This document shows, piece by piece, positions 1 to 7,877 of a DNA stretch of 64,000 nucleotides. Position 1 is the first letter of the stretch; each line of letters starts with the position of its first letter. Origin of the DNA: a bacterium. GTDB taxonomy: Bacteria > JAJVIF01. The DNA is taken from assembly GCA_022072165.1 (NCBI GenBank), contig JAJVIF010000002.1:124001-188000 (forward strand), written 5' to 3'. The position numbers and the translations under genes were made by a program. The notes below the pieces were generated by a model. The model saw only the letters and a list, made by a program, of their open reading frames with translations, was not told the DNA's origin and did no database searches.

Positions 1-124
1 GCGGGCTGGCGGTCGGCAAGCCCAGCGGATTCGCACCATCGGCACCCGCACCCATCTGACAGCCACTCATGCTGATCAGCGGGAGGAGCAGGCAGGCGAG
101 GGCGATCCGCAGTGCGGGGCTCAT
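1..124 (-). CDS. Lipoprotein, N-terminal part only
   Basis: An ATG at 124 opens a frame that reads off the left edge of the window after about 41 codons without a stop. The product begins MSPALRIALACLLLPLIS, a short basic start and hydrophobic core. A lipobox-like MSGC follows, with the Cys at about residue 22, and then a Gly/Ala/Pro-rich linker. This is what a lipoprotein signal peptide looks like, so the mature protein is probably lipid-anchored at the cell envelope. It lies downstream of pilT on the same strand, 37 bases away, and may be co-transcribed with it. The function cannot be told from this fragment. Confidence 0.6.
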   Translation of the reverse strand, partial: MSPALRIALACLLLPLISMSGCQMGAGADGANPLGLPTASP

Positions 125-161
125 GCCGCCATTAGAACACGCTGGCAAAAGCGCCGTGGGA

Positions 162-1304
162 TTACTCGGCCTGGCGGAACTTGGCGACGTTGGTCATATC
201 CTGACCTCCGCCTTCCTCGCCACCACCACCAGGGGGGCCCGCCGCGATGAGTCGCTGCAGGTTCGAGGGGCTGGTCGCCACGGTCATGGCGGTTTCCATG
301 GTGATCTCGCGACGGAAATACATGTCGCGGAGGCTCTGGTCGAGGGTGATCATCCCCAGCTTGGAGTGGGTCATCATCGTGGAGTGAATCTGGAAGATCT
401 TCTTCTCACGGATGAGGTTCCGGATGGCCGGGATGTTGAGCATGACCTCAAACGCCGCGATACGTCCGGCACCATCGGCGCGGGGGAGGAGCAGCTGGGT
501 CATGACGCAGACCAGGGCGTTGGCCAGCTGGGCGCGAATCTGGTCCTGCTGCCCGAAGGGGAAGACGTCGATGATGCGGTCGATGGTGGCGGGGCAGGAG
601 TTGGTATGCAGGGTGGCAAACACCAGGTGGCCCGTCTCCGCCGCAGTGATTGCGGTGGAAATGGTTTCGAGGTCGCGCATTTCACCCACGAGGATGACGT
701 CCGGGTCCTGACGCAGGGCCTTCACCAGCGCGGTGTTGAACGAAAGAGTGTCGGTGTGGACTTCGCGCTGGTTGATGTTGGAGAGCTTGTGCTCATGCAC
801 GTACTCGATGGGGTCTTCCATCGTGATGATATGCAGGTCGCGGCTTTCATTGATGACATTGAGCATCGCCGCGAGCGACGTGGACTTACCAGAACCAGTC
901 GGTCCGGTCACCAGCACCAGACCGCGGGGCTCGATGATGACGTCCTTCAGAATCTCCGGAATCAACAGTTCTTCCATGGTCGGAATCCGCTCCGGGATGG
1001 AGCGCATGACGATGCCGATGGAGCCCTTCTGCCAGAAGCAGTTGACGCGGAACCGGCCAATCCCCCGCTGGGAGTAGCCGAAGTCGATTTCTTTGTCGCG
1101 CTCCAGGGTCTTGCGCTGATCTTCCCGCATGAGGGAGAAGGCGAGACCGCGGGTGTCTTCCGGCGTGAGGGGTTCGTAGTCCAGTCGGGTCATCCGCCCG
1201 TGCACCCGGAGGGTGGGGGGGACCCCAACGGTGATGTGGAGGTCGGACGCCTGTCGCTCGGCGAGTTCGACCAGAAGATCGACGATCGTGTAGTTCGCTG
1301 CCAT
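162..1304 (-). CDS. pilT: Type IV pilus retraction ATPase PilT
   Basis: This 380-residue secretion ATPase is expected to depolymerise type IV pili for twitching motility, acting at the cytoplasmic face of the inner membrane. It has an N-terminal PAS-like region with the family signature ASDLHI (about 19-24) and Walker A GPTGSGKS (134-141). The Walker B/Glu region is VILVGEMRD (203-211) and the His box is TGHLVFATLHTN (224-235). The motif AIRNLIRE (293-300) is diagnostic for PilT over PilB. The length matches the family. The tail after about 355 is a Gly/Glu-rich extension. pilB lies about 1.1 kb upstream on the same strand, separated by a toxin-antitoxin unit. Confidence 0.96.
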   Translation of the reverse strand: MAANYTIVDLLVELAERQASDLHITVGVPPTLRVHGRMTRLDYEPLTPEDTRGLAFSLMREDQRKTLERDKEIDFGYSQRGIGRFRVNCFWQKGSIGIVMRSIPERIPTMEELLIPEILKDVIIEPRGLVLVTGPTGSGKSTSLAAMLNVINESRDLHIITMEDPIEYVHEHKLSNINQREVHTDTLSFNTALVKALRQDPDVILVGEMRDLETISTAITAAETGHLVFATLHTNSCPATIDRIIDVFPFGQQDQIRAQLANALVCVMTQLLLPRADGAGRIAAFEVMLNIPAIRNLIREKKIFQIHSTMMTHSKLGMITLDQSLRDMYFRREITMETAMTVATSPSNLQRLIAAGPPGGGGEEGGGQDMTNVAKFRQAE

Positions 1305-1636
1305 GGGAACCCTTCAGGTCAGAGTGAACGCACCGGGCCGGTGCGACAGGTAGGGCGCATTATGCCGCATCAGGCGCGGGTCGTCACCGGCCAGCAGGGG
1401 AAAGCTCAGGCGGGACGAGGTTGCATGGGAGGCGCGGAGGCATCATCCGTGGGAGTTCCCACTGGATCGACCAGCGGCTGCCGTGTCAACAGCACCACGG
1501 CTGGCTCCCGCTCCGGGGATGTTGGCAGGGCATCGGCGCGATGTCCGACGGTCGGGGTGAGCGGGACCGGGGTCGGGACCTGAGCCAGAAAGGCGTGATA
1601 TCCGCGCATAGGGGAATGGTAACGCAGACGGCTCTT
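1305..1636 (-). other. Intergenic region upstream of pilT
   Basis: No gene can be firmly supported in these 332 bases. A minus-strand frame at 1406-1609 could encode 67 residues rich in Pro and Thr, but its ATG has no ribosome-binding site and the protein resembles nothing I know. The interval probably carries the pilT promoter. I could not pick out convincing -35/-10 elements. Confidence 0.4.
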
Positions 1637-2049
1637 TCAGTGACCTGCTTCCAGTTCATCGAGGGCTTCGGCTGGAGTGCAAATTCGAAATGGCACCTGT
1701 CCCTTCAGGACATCAAAATCCTGATCTCCAGTCACCAACAACTGAGCTCCAGCAGCCATGCAGCAGGCAAGCCACTTCAGGTCGGACCGGTCACGCAGCG
1801 GATTACAGGGAGCGGCTCCGGGTCCACCACCACAAATGCGGGCTCTATCAGCTGCCACAGCCGTTGTTGATCAGCCTGAAGAATGCGCAGTCGGGGCCTT
1901 GCGAACACTGCCCGATACTCCGCCACGATCTCGGCACTTACGAGCCAGGCAGGCGCTGGCTGTCGGACAATCGCCACCAGCACGCGATCTGAAGTTTGCC
2001 CCCCGAGCACGGCGGAAACCACCACATTGGTATCCACAACCAGTCTCAT
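1637..2049 (-). pseudogene. PIN-domain toxin gene, broken by a frameshift
   Basis: Two overlapping minus-strand frames together make one PIN-domain protein of about 138 residues, the usual size of VapC-type RNases. The first frame (from ATG at 2049) gives MRLVVDTNVVVSAVLGG, which carries the first metal-binding Asp. It reaches PLPVIRC and then runs into a stop at 1777. The continuation lies in another frame: RDRSDLKWLACCMAAGAQ, then LLVTGDQDF with the C-terminal PIN acids, ending at 1637. Adding one base after the TGC codon near 1795-1797 restores a continuous PIN protein. The gene start overlaps the upstream antitoxin-like gene by 4 bases. Either the toxin is inactivated or the assembly has a one-base error. 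Confidence 0.75.
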
Positions 2050-2294
2050 TCCTGGTTTTCGCGAACGTCCTTGAGAGCTGCATCCCCATCTTCTTCAGTA
2101 ACGCCGGCTGACTGGGCCTGATTCGCCAGCCGGTCCAGCAGCAACTCCAGTTCTGCAGCACGTTCAGCGGGAGCTTCATCGTCAGCTTCAACACTCACGC
2201 GAACATACTGCCCAACTTTCCAGTCTGGGTCGTGCAACTCAACCTGGACCACTCCCGGTTCCTGCACACGGATGAGCTTGATGCGAGCGTTCAC
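2046..2294 (-). CDS. Probable antitoxin of the PIN toxin
   Basis: This 82-residue protein starts at GTG 2294, preceded by AGGAGG at good spacing. It ends by overlapping the PIN toxin start by 4 bases (ATGA), the coupling typical of antitoxin-toxin pairs. The first half (KLIRVQEPGVVQVELHD) looks like a small beta-rich domain, and the second half is acidic and helical. I do not recognise a named antitoxin fold, so the role rests on position and size. It probably neutralises, and may autoregulate, the PIN protein. Since the toxin frame is broken, it may now be an orphan. Confidence 0.6.
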   Translation of the reverse strand: MNARIKLIRVQEPGVVQVELHDPDWKVGQYVRVSVEADDEAPAERAAELELLLDRLANQAQSAGVTEEDGDAALKDVRENQE

Positions 2295-2326
2295 GATGCT
2301 TGCCTCCTGTCGCTAGTTTACAGGGA

Positions 2327-2360
2327 GAAGCAAAACCGGCCTCCCACCAGGGGAGGCCGG
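2327..2360 (-). terminator. Intrinsic terminator of pilB
   Basis: A perfect 10-bp stem (2336-2345 with 2351-2360) with a 5-base loop is followed on the minus strand by TTTTGCTTCT. It sits 28 bases after the pilB stop, so pilB transcription should end before the antitoxin/PIN unit. Confidence 0.85.
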
Positions 2361-2387
2361 AACGGCTGTTGTTGGCCACAATCCGCC

Positions 2388-4196
2388 TTAGATGAAGCTG
2401 GCGGCGAGGTCTTCGGGGAGCTCCTGCAGCAGCGGCTTCGCCATCTTGCGGTCGTCGGTCCCCGGCATGGCGGTCCCGGAGTCCTCGTCTTCCTCGATGG
2501 ACGCCACCCGGAAGAGTTCTGAGACAGACGTCTGTCCCTTGAAGATCTTCTTGAGACCCGACTCAAAGAGGGTGTTCATCCCCTCATCGCGACCTTTGCG
2601 CTTGATGTCCTGGACCGGCTGGTTGGCCATGGCCATCTCGCGGATCGCCCGGCTCATCACCAGGATTTCGTAGATCGCCTGTCGTCCGGAGTAGCCCAGG
2701 TTATGGCAGACCTCGCAGCCCTTGGGGTTGTAGAGCTTGATCCGCTTGGGCGCGACACCATTCATCTGCGGGAGGTACGGCCGGATCATCGCCATCTCCT
2801 CCTCTTCAGGCTCATACGGTGCCTTGCAGTTACGGCAGAGGAGCCGGACCAGGCGCTGGGCCACCATCGCGAGCACCGAGGCCACGATCAGGAACCGCTC
2901 CACCCCCATGTTGTTGAGGCGGATGATCCCACCAGCGGCATCGTTGGTGTGCAGCGTGGAGAAAACCAGGTGGCCGGTGAGGGCGGCGTTAATCGCCAGT
3001 TCTGCGGTTTCCCGGTCGCGGGTCTCCCCCACCATGATGATGTCGGGGTCCTGTCGCAGAATGGTTCGCAGCGCCTGGGCGAAGGAGAAGTCAACCTTCG
3101 GATTCACCTGGACCTGATTAATAATCCCCAGCTGGTATTCCACCGGGTCCTCGACGGTCACGACGTTCACCTTTTCGTTGGCGACCGACGCGAGGGAGGC
3201 AATCAGGGTGGTGGACTTCCCGGAGCCGGTCGGTCCGGTGATGTAGATGATGCCGTGGGGCCGCTTGATCAGGGTCTGCCAGACATCAAGCTCGTCCTTC
3301 TCAAAGCCGAGCATGTCGAGGCTGAAGTTGATCTTGCTCTTGTCGAGCAACCGCATCACGACCTTTTCGCCGAAGATGGTCGGCAGGGTCGAGAACCGGA
3401 TGTCGAAACTGCGGTCGCGGACTTTGAGGTCGATACGACCGTCCTGCGGGCGACGGCGCTCAGAGGTGTCGAGCCCCGCCAGAATCTTCAGGCGGGCCAC
3501 CACAGCGCTCTGGGCATGGATCGGGATGTCCATCACCTTGTGCAACATGCCGTCAACGCGGTACCGGACCACCAGACGGTCCTCTTTGGGTTCCAGGTGG
3601 ATGTCCGACGAGCGCTGATCCACCGCCCCTTCCAGGATGGCCTCCACGAAGCGGACAATCGGCGCATCCTCGATCTCGCTGAGGGAGGCGGCCTGCTTCA
3701 GCATTTCTTTGAGGCTGTTCCCCTCCTTCATCTGGATCGCTTTCCACTCATCGATGTGCTTCTTCGCTTCGTGGGACACACCGAACATGTCCTGATAGAT
3801 CCGCTCGAGGGCCTGCTCGGAGCAGATGCGGGGCTGGACCTCATAGCCGGTGGCCAGTCGAATGTCGTCGATGGCCATCAGGTTCAGGGGGTCGACCATG
3901 GCGACGATGAGGTCGTTGCCATCCAGGCGGACCGGAATGGCCTTATGCCGCTGGATCAGCTCCGGATCGATCAGGGAGGCGACTTCCCGGTCGACCCCTT
4001 CTTCGAAGAGGTCAATCTTCGGCACGTCCAGTTGCTTGGAGAGGATGTCGAGGATCTGGTCAGCAACCAGTAGCTCCATGTCCTGCATGACTTCGCCCAG
4101 ACGTTTGCCTGTGGCGCGCTGCATCTTCAGCGCCTCATCGAGCTTTGAGAGGCTGATCAACCCCTCTTCGACCAGCATGTCGCCAAAACGCTTCAC
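2388..4196 (-). CDS. pilB: Type IV pilus assembly ATPase PilB (GspE family)
   Basis: This 602-residue ATPase should power pilus extension at the inner-membrane platform. I chose GTG 4196 (VKRFGDMLVEEGLIS) because GGAGG lies 8 bases upstream; the longer frame to 4358 has low-complexity sequence unlike the family. An N-terminal MshEN-like domain (FGDMLVEEGLI...KRLGEVM) comes first. The GspE core contains Walker A GPTGSGKST, an Asp box, Walker B IIMVGETRD and the His box TGHLVFSTLHTND. A tetracysteine zinc motif follows (CRNC ... CEVC), a hallmark of PilB/GspE and absent from PilT. A short Glu/Asp tail ends it. Toxin-antitoxin genes flank it on both sides. Confidence 0.95.
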   Translation of the reverse strand: MKRFGDMLVEEGLISLSKLDEALKMQRATGKRLGEVMQDMELLVADQILDILSKQLDVPKIDLFEEGVDREVASLIDPELIQRHKAIPVRLDGNDLIVAMVDPLNLMAIDDIRLATGYEVQPRICSEQALERIYQDMFGVSHEAKKHIDEWKAIQMKEGNSLKEMLKQAASLSEIEDAPIVRFVEAILEGAVDQRSSDIHLEPKEDRLVVRYRVDGMLHKVMDIPIHAQSAVVARLKILAGLDTSERRRPQDGRIDLKVRDRSFDIRFSTLPTIFGEKVVMRLLDKSKINFSLDMLGFEKDELDVWQTLIKRPHGIIYITGPTGSGKSTTLIASLASVANEKVNVVTVEDPVEYQLGIINQVQVNPKVDFSFAQALRTILRQDPDIIMVGETRDRETAELAINAALTGHLVFSTLHTNDAAGGIIRLNNMGVERFLIVASVLAMVAQRLVRLLCRNCKAPYEPEEEEMAMIRPYLPQMNGVAPKRIKLYNPKGCEVCHNLGYSGRQAIYEILVMSRAIREMAMANQPVQDIKRKGRDEGMNTLFESGLKKIFKGQTSVSELFRVASIEEDEDSGTAMPGTDDRKMAKPLLQELPEDLAASFI

Positions 4197-4423
4197 GCGA
4201 AGCACCTCCGGCCAGGGACCAGGGAATGAAAGCGATGAGGTGCCTGTCGGTCGACATCCTGCGGTCGGTGGGAGTGCAGGAGCGCAACTCAGTGATGGGG
4301 CGCGCCCTTGGCCAGGCGGGTCCGACAGACCAGCATCCCCGGCAAGCGCAGGGGACATTTCGCCTCAGTGTAGAGCGTGAGTCGCTAAAAATCTATGGAG
4401 TCGTGCGGGGTTGATCAGATTCC

Positions 4424-4765
4424 TCAGTCTCGCTGTACGGCTTCCGGATGTACGCCAGAAGGGCCAGGCACCAGGCGGAGCTGTACCTGCAGTCCCAATG
4501 CAGCCGCGATCCGCTGAAGCATAGTGAGCGAATGACCGCGATAGTCAGCATCTTCGAGACGCGAGATGACCGGTTGAGTCGTGCCGACCAGTCGGGCCAG
4601 TTCCTTCTGTGTCAATCCGCGAGCAGTCCGCAGATCATAGATGAGCTGGGCAACATCAAGCGCCTGACGCATCTCAATTTTCTCAGACTCCGGAAAGCGC
4701 TCCTCCCCAAGAATTGCACGCTCGAGGTCGACTGCTTGCCCTGGAAGATAGTGCTGACTGGTCAT
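4424..4765 (-). CDS. HigA-like antitoxin, XRE-family HTH
   Basis: This 113-residue protein has a clear Cro/C1-type helix-turn-helix in its second half: LRTARGLTQKELARLVGTTQ, then PVISRLEDADYRGHSLTMLQ. The antitoxin would bind the toxin and repress the shared promoter. Its start overlaps the toxin gene by 4 bases. Toxin-first gene order and an XRE antitoxin are the HigBA arrangement. Confidence 0.85.
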   Translation of the reverse strand: MTSQHYLPGQAVDLERAILGEERFPESEKIEMRQALDVAQLIYDLRTARGLTQKELARLVGTTQPVISRLEDADYRGHSLTMLQRIAAALGLQVQLRLVPGPSGVHPEAVQRD

Positions 4766-5151
4766 GATTCGTCCTCCTGGAGCAGGATCTGGATGGTGTG
4801 AAGCTCGCGATTGGATTCGACGAGACTCTGATGCTCCTTGGCCAGCCGCAGTGACTGTTTCGGAACGCGCCCTTCTTTCAGGATGCCGTGGGAAAGCACG
4901 ACCACGTCTCTTCCCATGAAGAAGTACAGGATTCGAAGCTGCTGGCGTCCTGAACGAACCCGGAGTTCGTAGATGCCGTCGTCCAGATAATCCCCCAGTG
5001 GGCGCCTTAGGAGATGTCCCTGCTGCCCCAATCGCTCAAGCGCTATCTGGAGGCGCTTGTAGGTGTGCAGGTTCGTAGCCCTGATGCTTCCCAGCCAGGT
5101 GAGGAGCGGGACATCACCTCGAACCCCACGATATGCGAGCAGTTTGGCCAT
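4762..5151 (-). CDS. HigB-like toxin (RelE/Gp49 superfamily)
   Basis: This 129-residue protein matches the phage-derived Gp49-like/HigB toxin family, mRNA interferases acting with the ribosome. The diagnostic core is the strand pair GIYELRVRSGRQQLRILYFF followed by VVLSHGILKEGRVPK and a helix with basic residues. Family members are usually 100-120 residues; the extra C-terminal helix (VESNRELHTIQILLQEDES) is mild elongation. It is the first gene of a two-gene unit with the XRE antitoxin. The stretch TACCATTTTTGGTA just upstream (about 5170-5183) is near-palindromic and could be an operator. Confidence 0.82.
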   Translation of the reverse strand: MAKLLAYRGVRGDVPLLTWLGSIRATNLHTYKRLQIALERLGQQGHLLRRPLGDYLDDGIYELRVRSGRQQLRILYFFMGRDVVVLSHGILKEGRVPKQSLRLAKEHQSLVESNRELHTIQILLQEDES

Positions 5152-5191
5152 CAGGCCCTCACGCCAGAGTATACCATTTTTGGTATCTCAG

Positions 5192-7189
5192 CTACCACAC
5201 ACTCTCGGCCTGGAAGATGTTGATACGGGTGCTCGGCTGGATGGTGCCCAGGATACGGATCGTCCCATCTACAGCTGCTACCCGGGTCTGAGCCGGCGTG
5301 AGCGAGGTCGACCGCACGACCACGCCTCGCTGCCAGTCGGTATCGAGCTCCGGCTGCGATGTGAGGGCCCTGACTACCTGTAGCTCATACAGACTCCCCG
5401 AAGCCACGGCCTCGTAGTAGCTCACCACCACCCGGTTATCGACCAGGGTCAGCCCGATCCCGATGCCGGTCCGCTGGGTGCTGTTGGCCACCATCGTGAT
5501 CCAGTCGCTTTCAGCTACAGGCTGGGCTTTCGTGCCACGCGCCACCAATAGCGTCGAGAAGGCTTCCCGATTGTCCGAACCCAGGGCAATCACCGGGAAA
5601 CCACCGCCATCGATGATGCGAGGAGCCTGGGCAGTTGCCAGCGTGGGAATGGGCGCATGGATAGTCCAGTCCGAGGCGTTGTCCGGCAGGGAATCGGTCG
5701 TCCGCAGATGGCGCAGCCCGCTCGCGCCGCCGAAGACGACCTGCAGCAGTCCATCGACTACGGCGATGTCCATTGGGTCATTGAAGGCGGCCGCCGCGAT
5801 GAAATGCGGCTTCCAGTCGCCACTGCTGCCGGGGGTCGTGGTATTGGCAGTCGCGACCTTGGGGCGCTGCAGGGGTCCGGTGTAACCGATGGCCGGGAAA
5901 CCGGAGGGGAGACCGACCAGTTTGGTCGCTCCCATCGGTTCCTGGACCACCAGACTGGTGACCCAACTCGATCCACTGGTGGGGCTGTCGACATTAGCCC
6001 GGCTGTACATGAGCGCGGGTTCATCCAGACTGCCAGCGCGCACCCGCACGTGGCTAATGGCGAGCCGTCCGTTGACGATCGCGATTGAGGGGTTGAAGCC
6101 CGCTTCGAAGCCGGTACCGGGATCGATTTCATAGACCTCCCAGTCGGTCTCCCGCAACGGCTTGGCGGTCTTGCCCCGGGCAATGGTGAGACCGCGATTG
6201 CTCGATTTTTTATAAGCGACCAGCGGCCTTCCGTCGAGCAGGAAGAGGTCATAACCTCCCTGGGCGCTGTTCTGGCTGCTGTCAACCTGATGCTGGCTCC
6301 AGATCGGCAGGGTGGGGAGATCGACGCTGTAGTCGAAGTTGAAGGCGCTCGAAGCCCCCAGTCCATTGGTCGCGACCACGGTGCCGGTGTAGCTGCCTGG
6401 TCGTTCCAGCTGGACAGTCGGCTGGAAGAGCGAAGAGGTGTTGGGGGTCGCGCCTCCGCCGAAGGTCCAGCTCCAGCCGGTCGGCCCCTGACTCGCGGTC
6501 CCGCGGAATGTGGCGCGGTCGCCACTTTCACCTGCGGTCCCGGAGGGCGTCACGCTGGTGACAGTCGGAGCGGCGGTCGGTTCATTCACGACGATGGTGA
6601 AGTCGAAGGCCACAGAACTCCCCGCGACATTGGTAGCTGTCACCGTGCCGCCATAGCTCCCCTGCGCCCCAAGGGTCACCACCGGCTTAGCGCTGGAGGA
6701 GGTGTTGGGTGTGCCAGCCCCGCCGAAGTTCCAGGACCAGCCCGACGGCGCGTTGCTGGCAACGGCGGTGAACTCCACCACTTCGCCGACGAAACCCTCG
6801 GTGGGCGTCACGGCAGAAATGACTGGCGGATCAGTCGGATCTGCCACCGTGAAGCTGAACGGGAAGGCAGGGGAACAACCATCGGGGTTACAGACCACCA
6901 GGCTCCCGTTGTAGCTGCCGCTACCCCCCAGAGTCACGTTCGGCGACACTGCCGAGGAGGCGTTTGGAGTCGCGCCTCCGCCGAAGGACCAGGTGTAGGT
7001 ACTCCCCGCCACGGTATTCCCGACCGTCGCCGTGAAAGTGGCACTGGTCCCGGTGATGCCTACCACCCCTGTCGGGGCGATGCCAGAAATCACGGGCCGG
7101 AGCGACGAATCGCCTCCACCGCCACAGGCAGGGATGATCAGAAGGGTCAGCAGCGCCAGGCGGCGAAGGGATGCCATCATGGGCTGCAT
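5192..7189 (-). CDS. Secreted lipoprotein with three PKD-like repeats
   Basis: This 665-residue protein opens with a hydrophobic signal (LRRLALLTLLIIPAC) and a Cys at 22 followed by GGGGDSS, so it is probably a lipoprotein. Three tandem immunoglobulin-like repeats of about 85 residues (about 30-292) each contain W-x-FGG-x-x-TPN-x-SS, a PKD/polycystin-type pattern. The remaining 370 residues form repeated beta-rich segments (for example VSYYEAVASGSLYELQVVRA) that look propeller-like, without a family I can name. It may bind or present something at the cell surface. Three ATGs (7189, 7180, 7177) are candidate starts and none has a good ribosome-binding site. Confidence 0.75.
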   Translation of the reverse strand: MQPMMASLRRLALLTLLIIPACGGGGDSSLRPVISGIAPTGVVGITGTSATFTATVGNTVAGSTYTWSFGGGATPNASSAVSPNVTLGGSGSYNGSLVVCNPDGCSPAFPFSFTVADPTDPPVISAVTPTEGFVGEVVEFTAVASNAPSGWSWNFGGAGTPNTSSSAKPVVTLGAQGSYGGTVTATNVAGSSVAFDFTIVVNEPTAAPTVTSVTPSGTAGESGDRATFRGTASQGPTGWSWTFGGGATPNTSSLFQPTVQLERPGSYTGTVVATNGLGASSAFNFDYSVDLPTLPIWSQHQVDSSQNSAQGGYDLFLLDGRPLVAYKKSSNRGLTIARGKTAKPLRETDWEVYEIDPGTGFEAGFNPSIAIVNGRLAISHVRVRAGSLDEPALMYSRANVDSPTSGSSWVTSLVVQEPMGATKLVGLPSGFPAIGYTGPLQRPKVATANTTTPGSSGDWKPHFIAAAAFNDPMDIAVVDGLLQVVFGGASGLRHLRTTDSLPDNASDWTIHAPIPTLATAQAPRIIDGGGFPVIALGSDNREAFSTLLVARGTKAQPVAESDWITMVANSTQRTGIGIGLTLVDNRVVVSYYEAVASGSLYELQVVRALTSQPELDTDWQRGVVVRSTSLTPAQTRVAAVDGTIRILGTIQPSTRINIFQAESVW

Positions 7190-7248
7190 TGTGCATGATT
7201 CAGCCTGATTGCGCCCCTGGCGAGCACGTCAGGCGAGGTAAACCGCAG

Positions 7249-7719
7249 CTAGCGAAGCTGCGCGAGGTCTGGTTCGATGAGGTCCAGCTCATCCTTCTTC
7301 AGGATCTGTGGCAGCAGCGCTTCAGCTTCCTTCAGGTACTCCGCACAAGCTACGGCGTCTCCCGAGACCTGTGCCGCTCTGGCCAGCGCTTCCCAGGCGT
7401 AGGCCTTGTAAAACGGCGCGAGATCATGCTCATAGGCGGTCTTGCGGCAGCACTCGCCCCAATAGGCGGCCATAGCGCCCTGTCCGGCCAGGGCATAGAC
7501 CCGACTCAGCTGCCAGTATCCAATGTTGAAGTTCTCCCCGGTCACGCCGGGAAACTGGCTCCAGTGCCAGAACGAGGCGTGAGCGCAATGCAGCATGGCT
7601 TCCGTTTCAGCGGGGGTTCTGGCGGCGTTATCGATGTAGCCCCAAGTCTTGTTAAACAGCTCGGCACCCAGCTTCCGTTCCTGGGCTACGGGATCGTGGG
7701 AGGGGGTGTCGTGCGGCAT
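7249..7719 (-). CDS. Uncharacterised helical protein
   Basis: This 156-residue soluble protein probably starts at ATG 7719 (MPHDTPSHDPVAQERKLG), since upstream codons to 7815 look non-coding. It resembles a widespread family without a known role, recognisable by ELFNKTW near the N-terminus, AMLHCAHASFWHW, then a helical repeat region with YWQLSRVYALAGQ. The pattern of paired helices suggests a TPR-like fold. No catalytic motif is evident. It stands alone between the PKD lipoprotein and a divergent lipoprotein gene. Confidence 0.75.
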   Translation of the reverse strand: MPHDTPSHDPVAQERKLGAELFNKTWGYIDNAARTPAETEAMLHCAHASFWHWSQFPGVTGENFNIGYWQLSRVYALAGQGAMAAYWGECCRKTAYEHDLAPFYKAYAWEALARAAQVSGDAVACAEYLKEAEALLPQILKKDELDLIEPDLAQLR

Positions 7720-7877
7720 AGTTGGAGGCTCCGGAAGAGAGGTGAACGGGAATGCGACAGCCAGTTTTACGATAGCATAGGGGTTGCATCGGCCCCACGA
7801 AGGCTGTATGCTCATGTAACTTTCCGCTACTACAACACGACTGGCTGCCAGGACCGGAGCAGCCTGAGGAGCGAGTC

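Noticed and set aside
1406-1609. 67-codon minus-strand frame
   Set aside because: No ribosome-binding site and no recognisable sequence; mentioned only as part of the intergenic region.
2703-4073. 456-codon plus-strand frame opposite pilB
   Set aside because: Antisense shadow of pilB; the minus-strand protein has all ATPase and zinc motifs.
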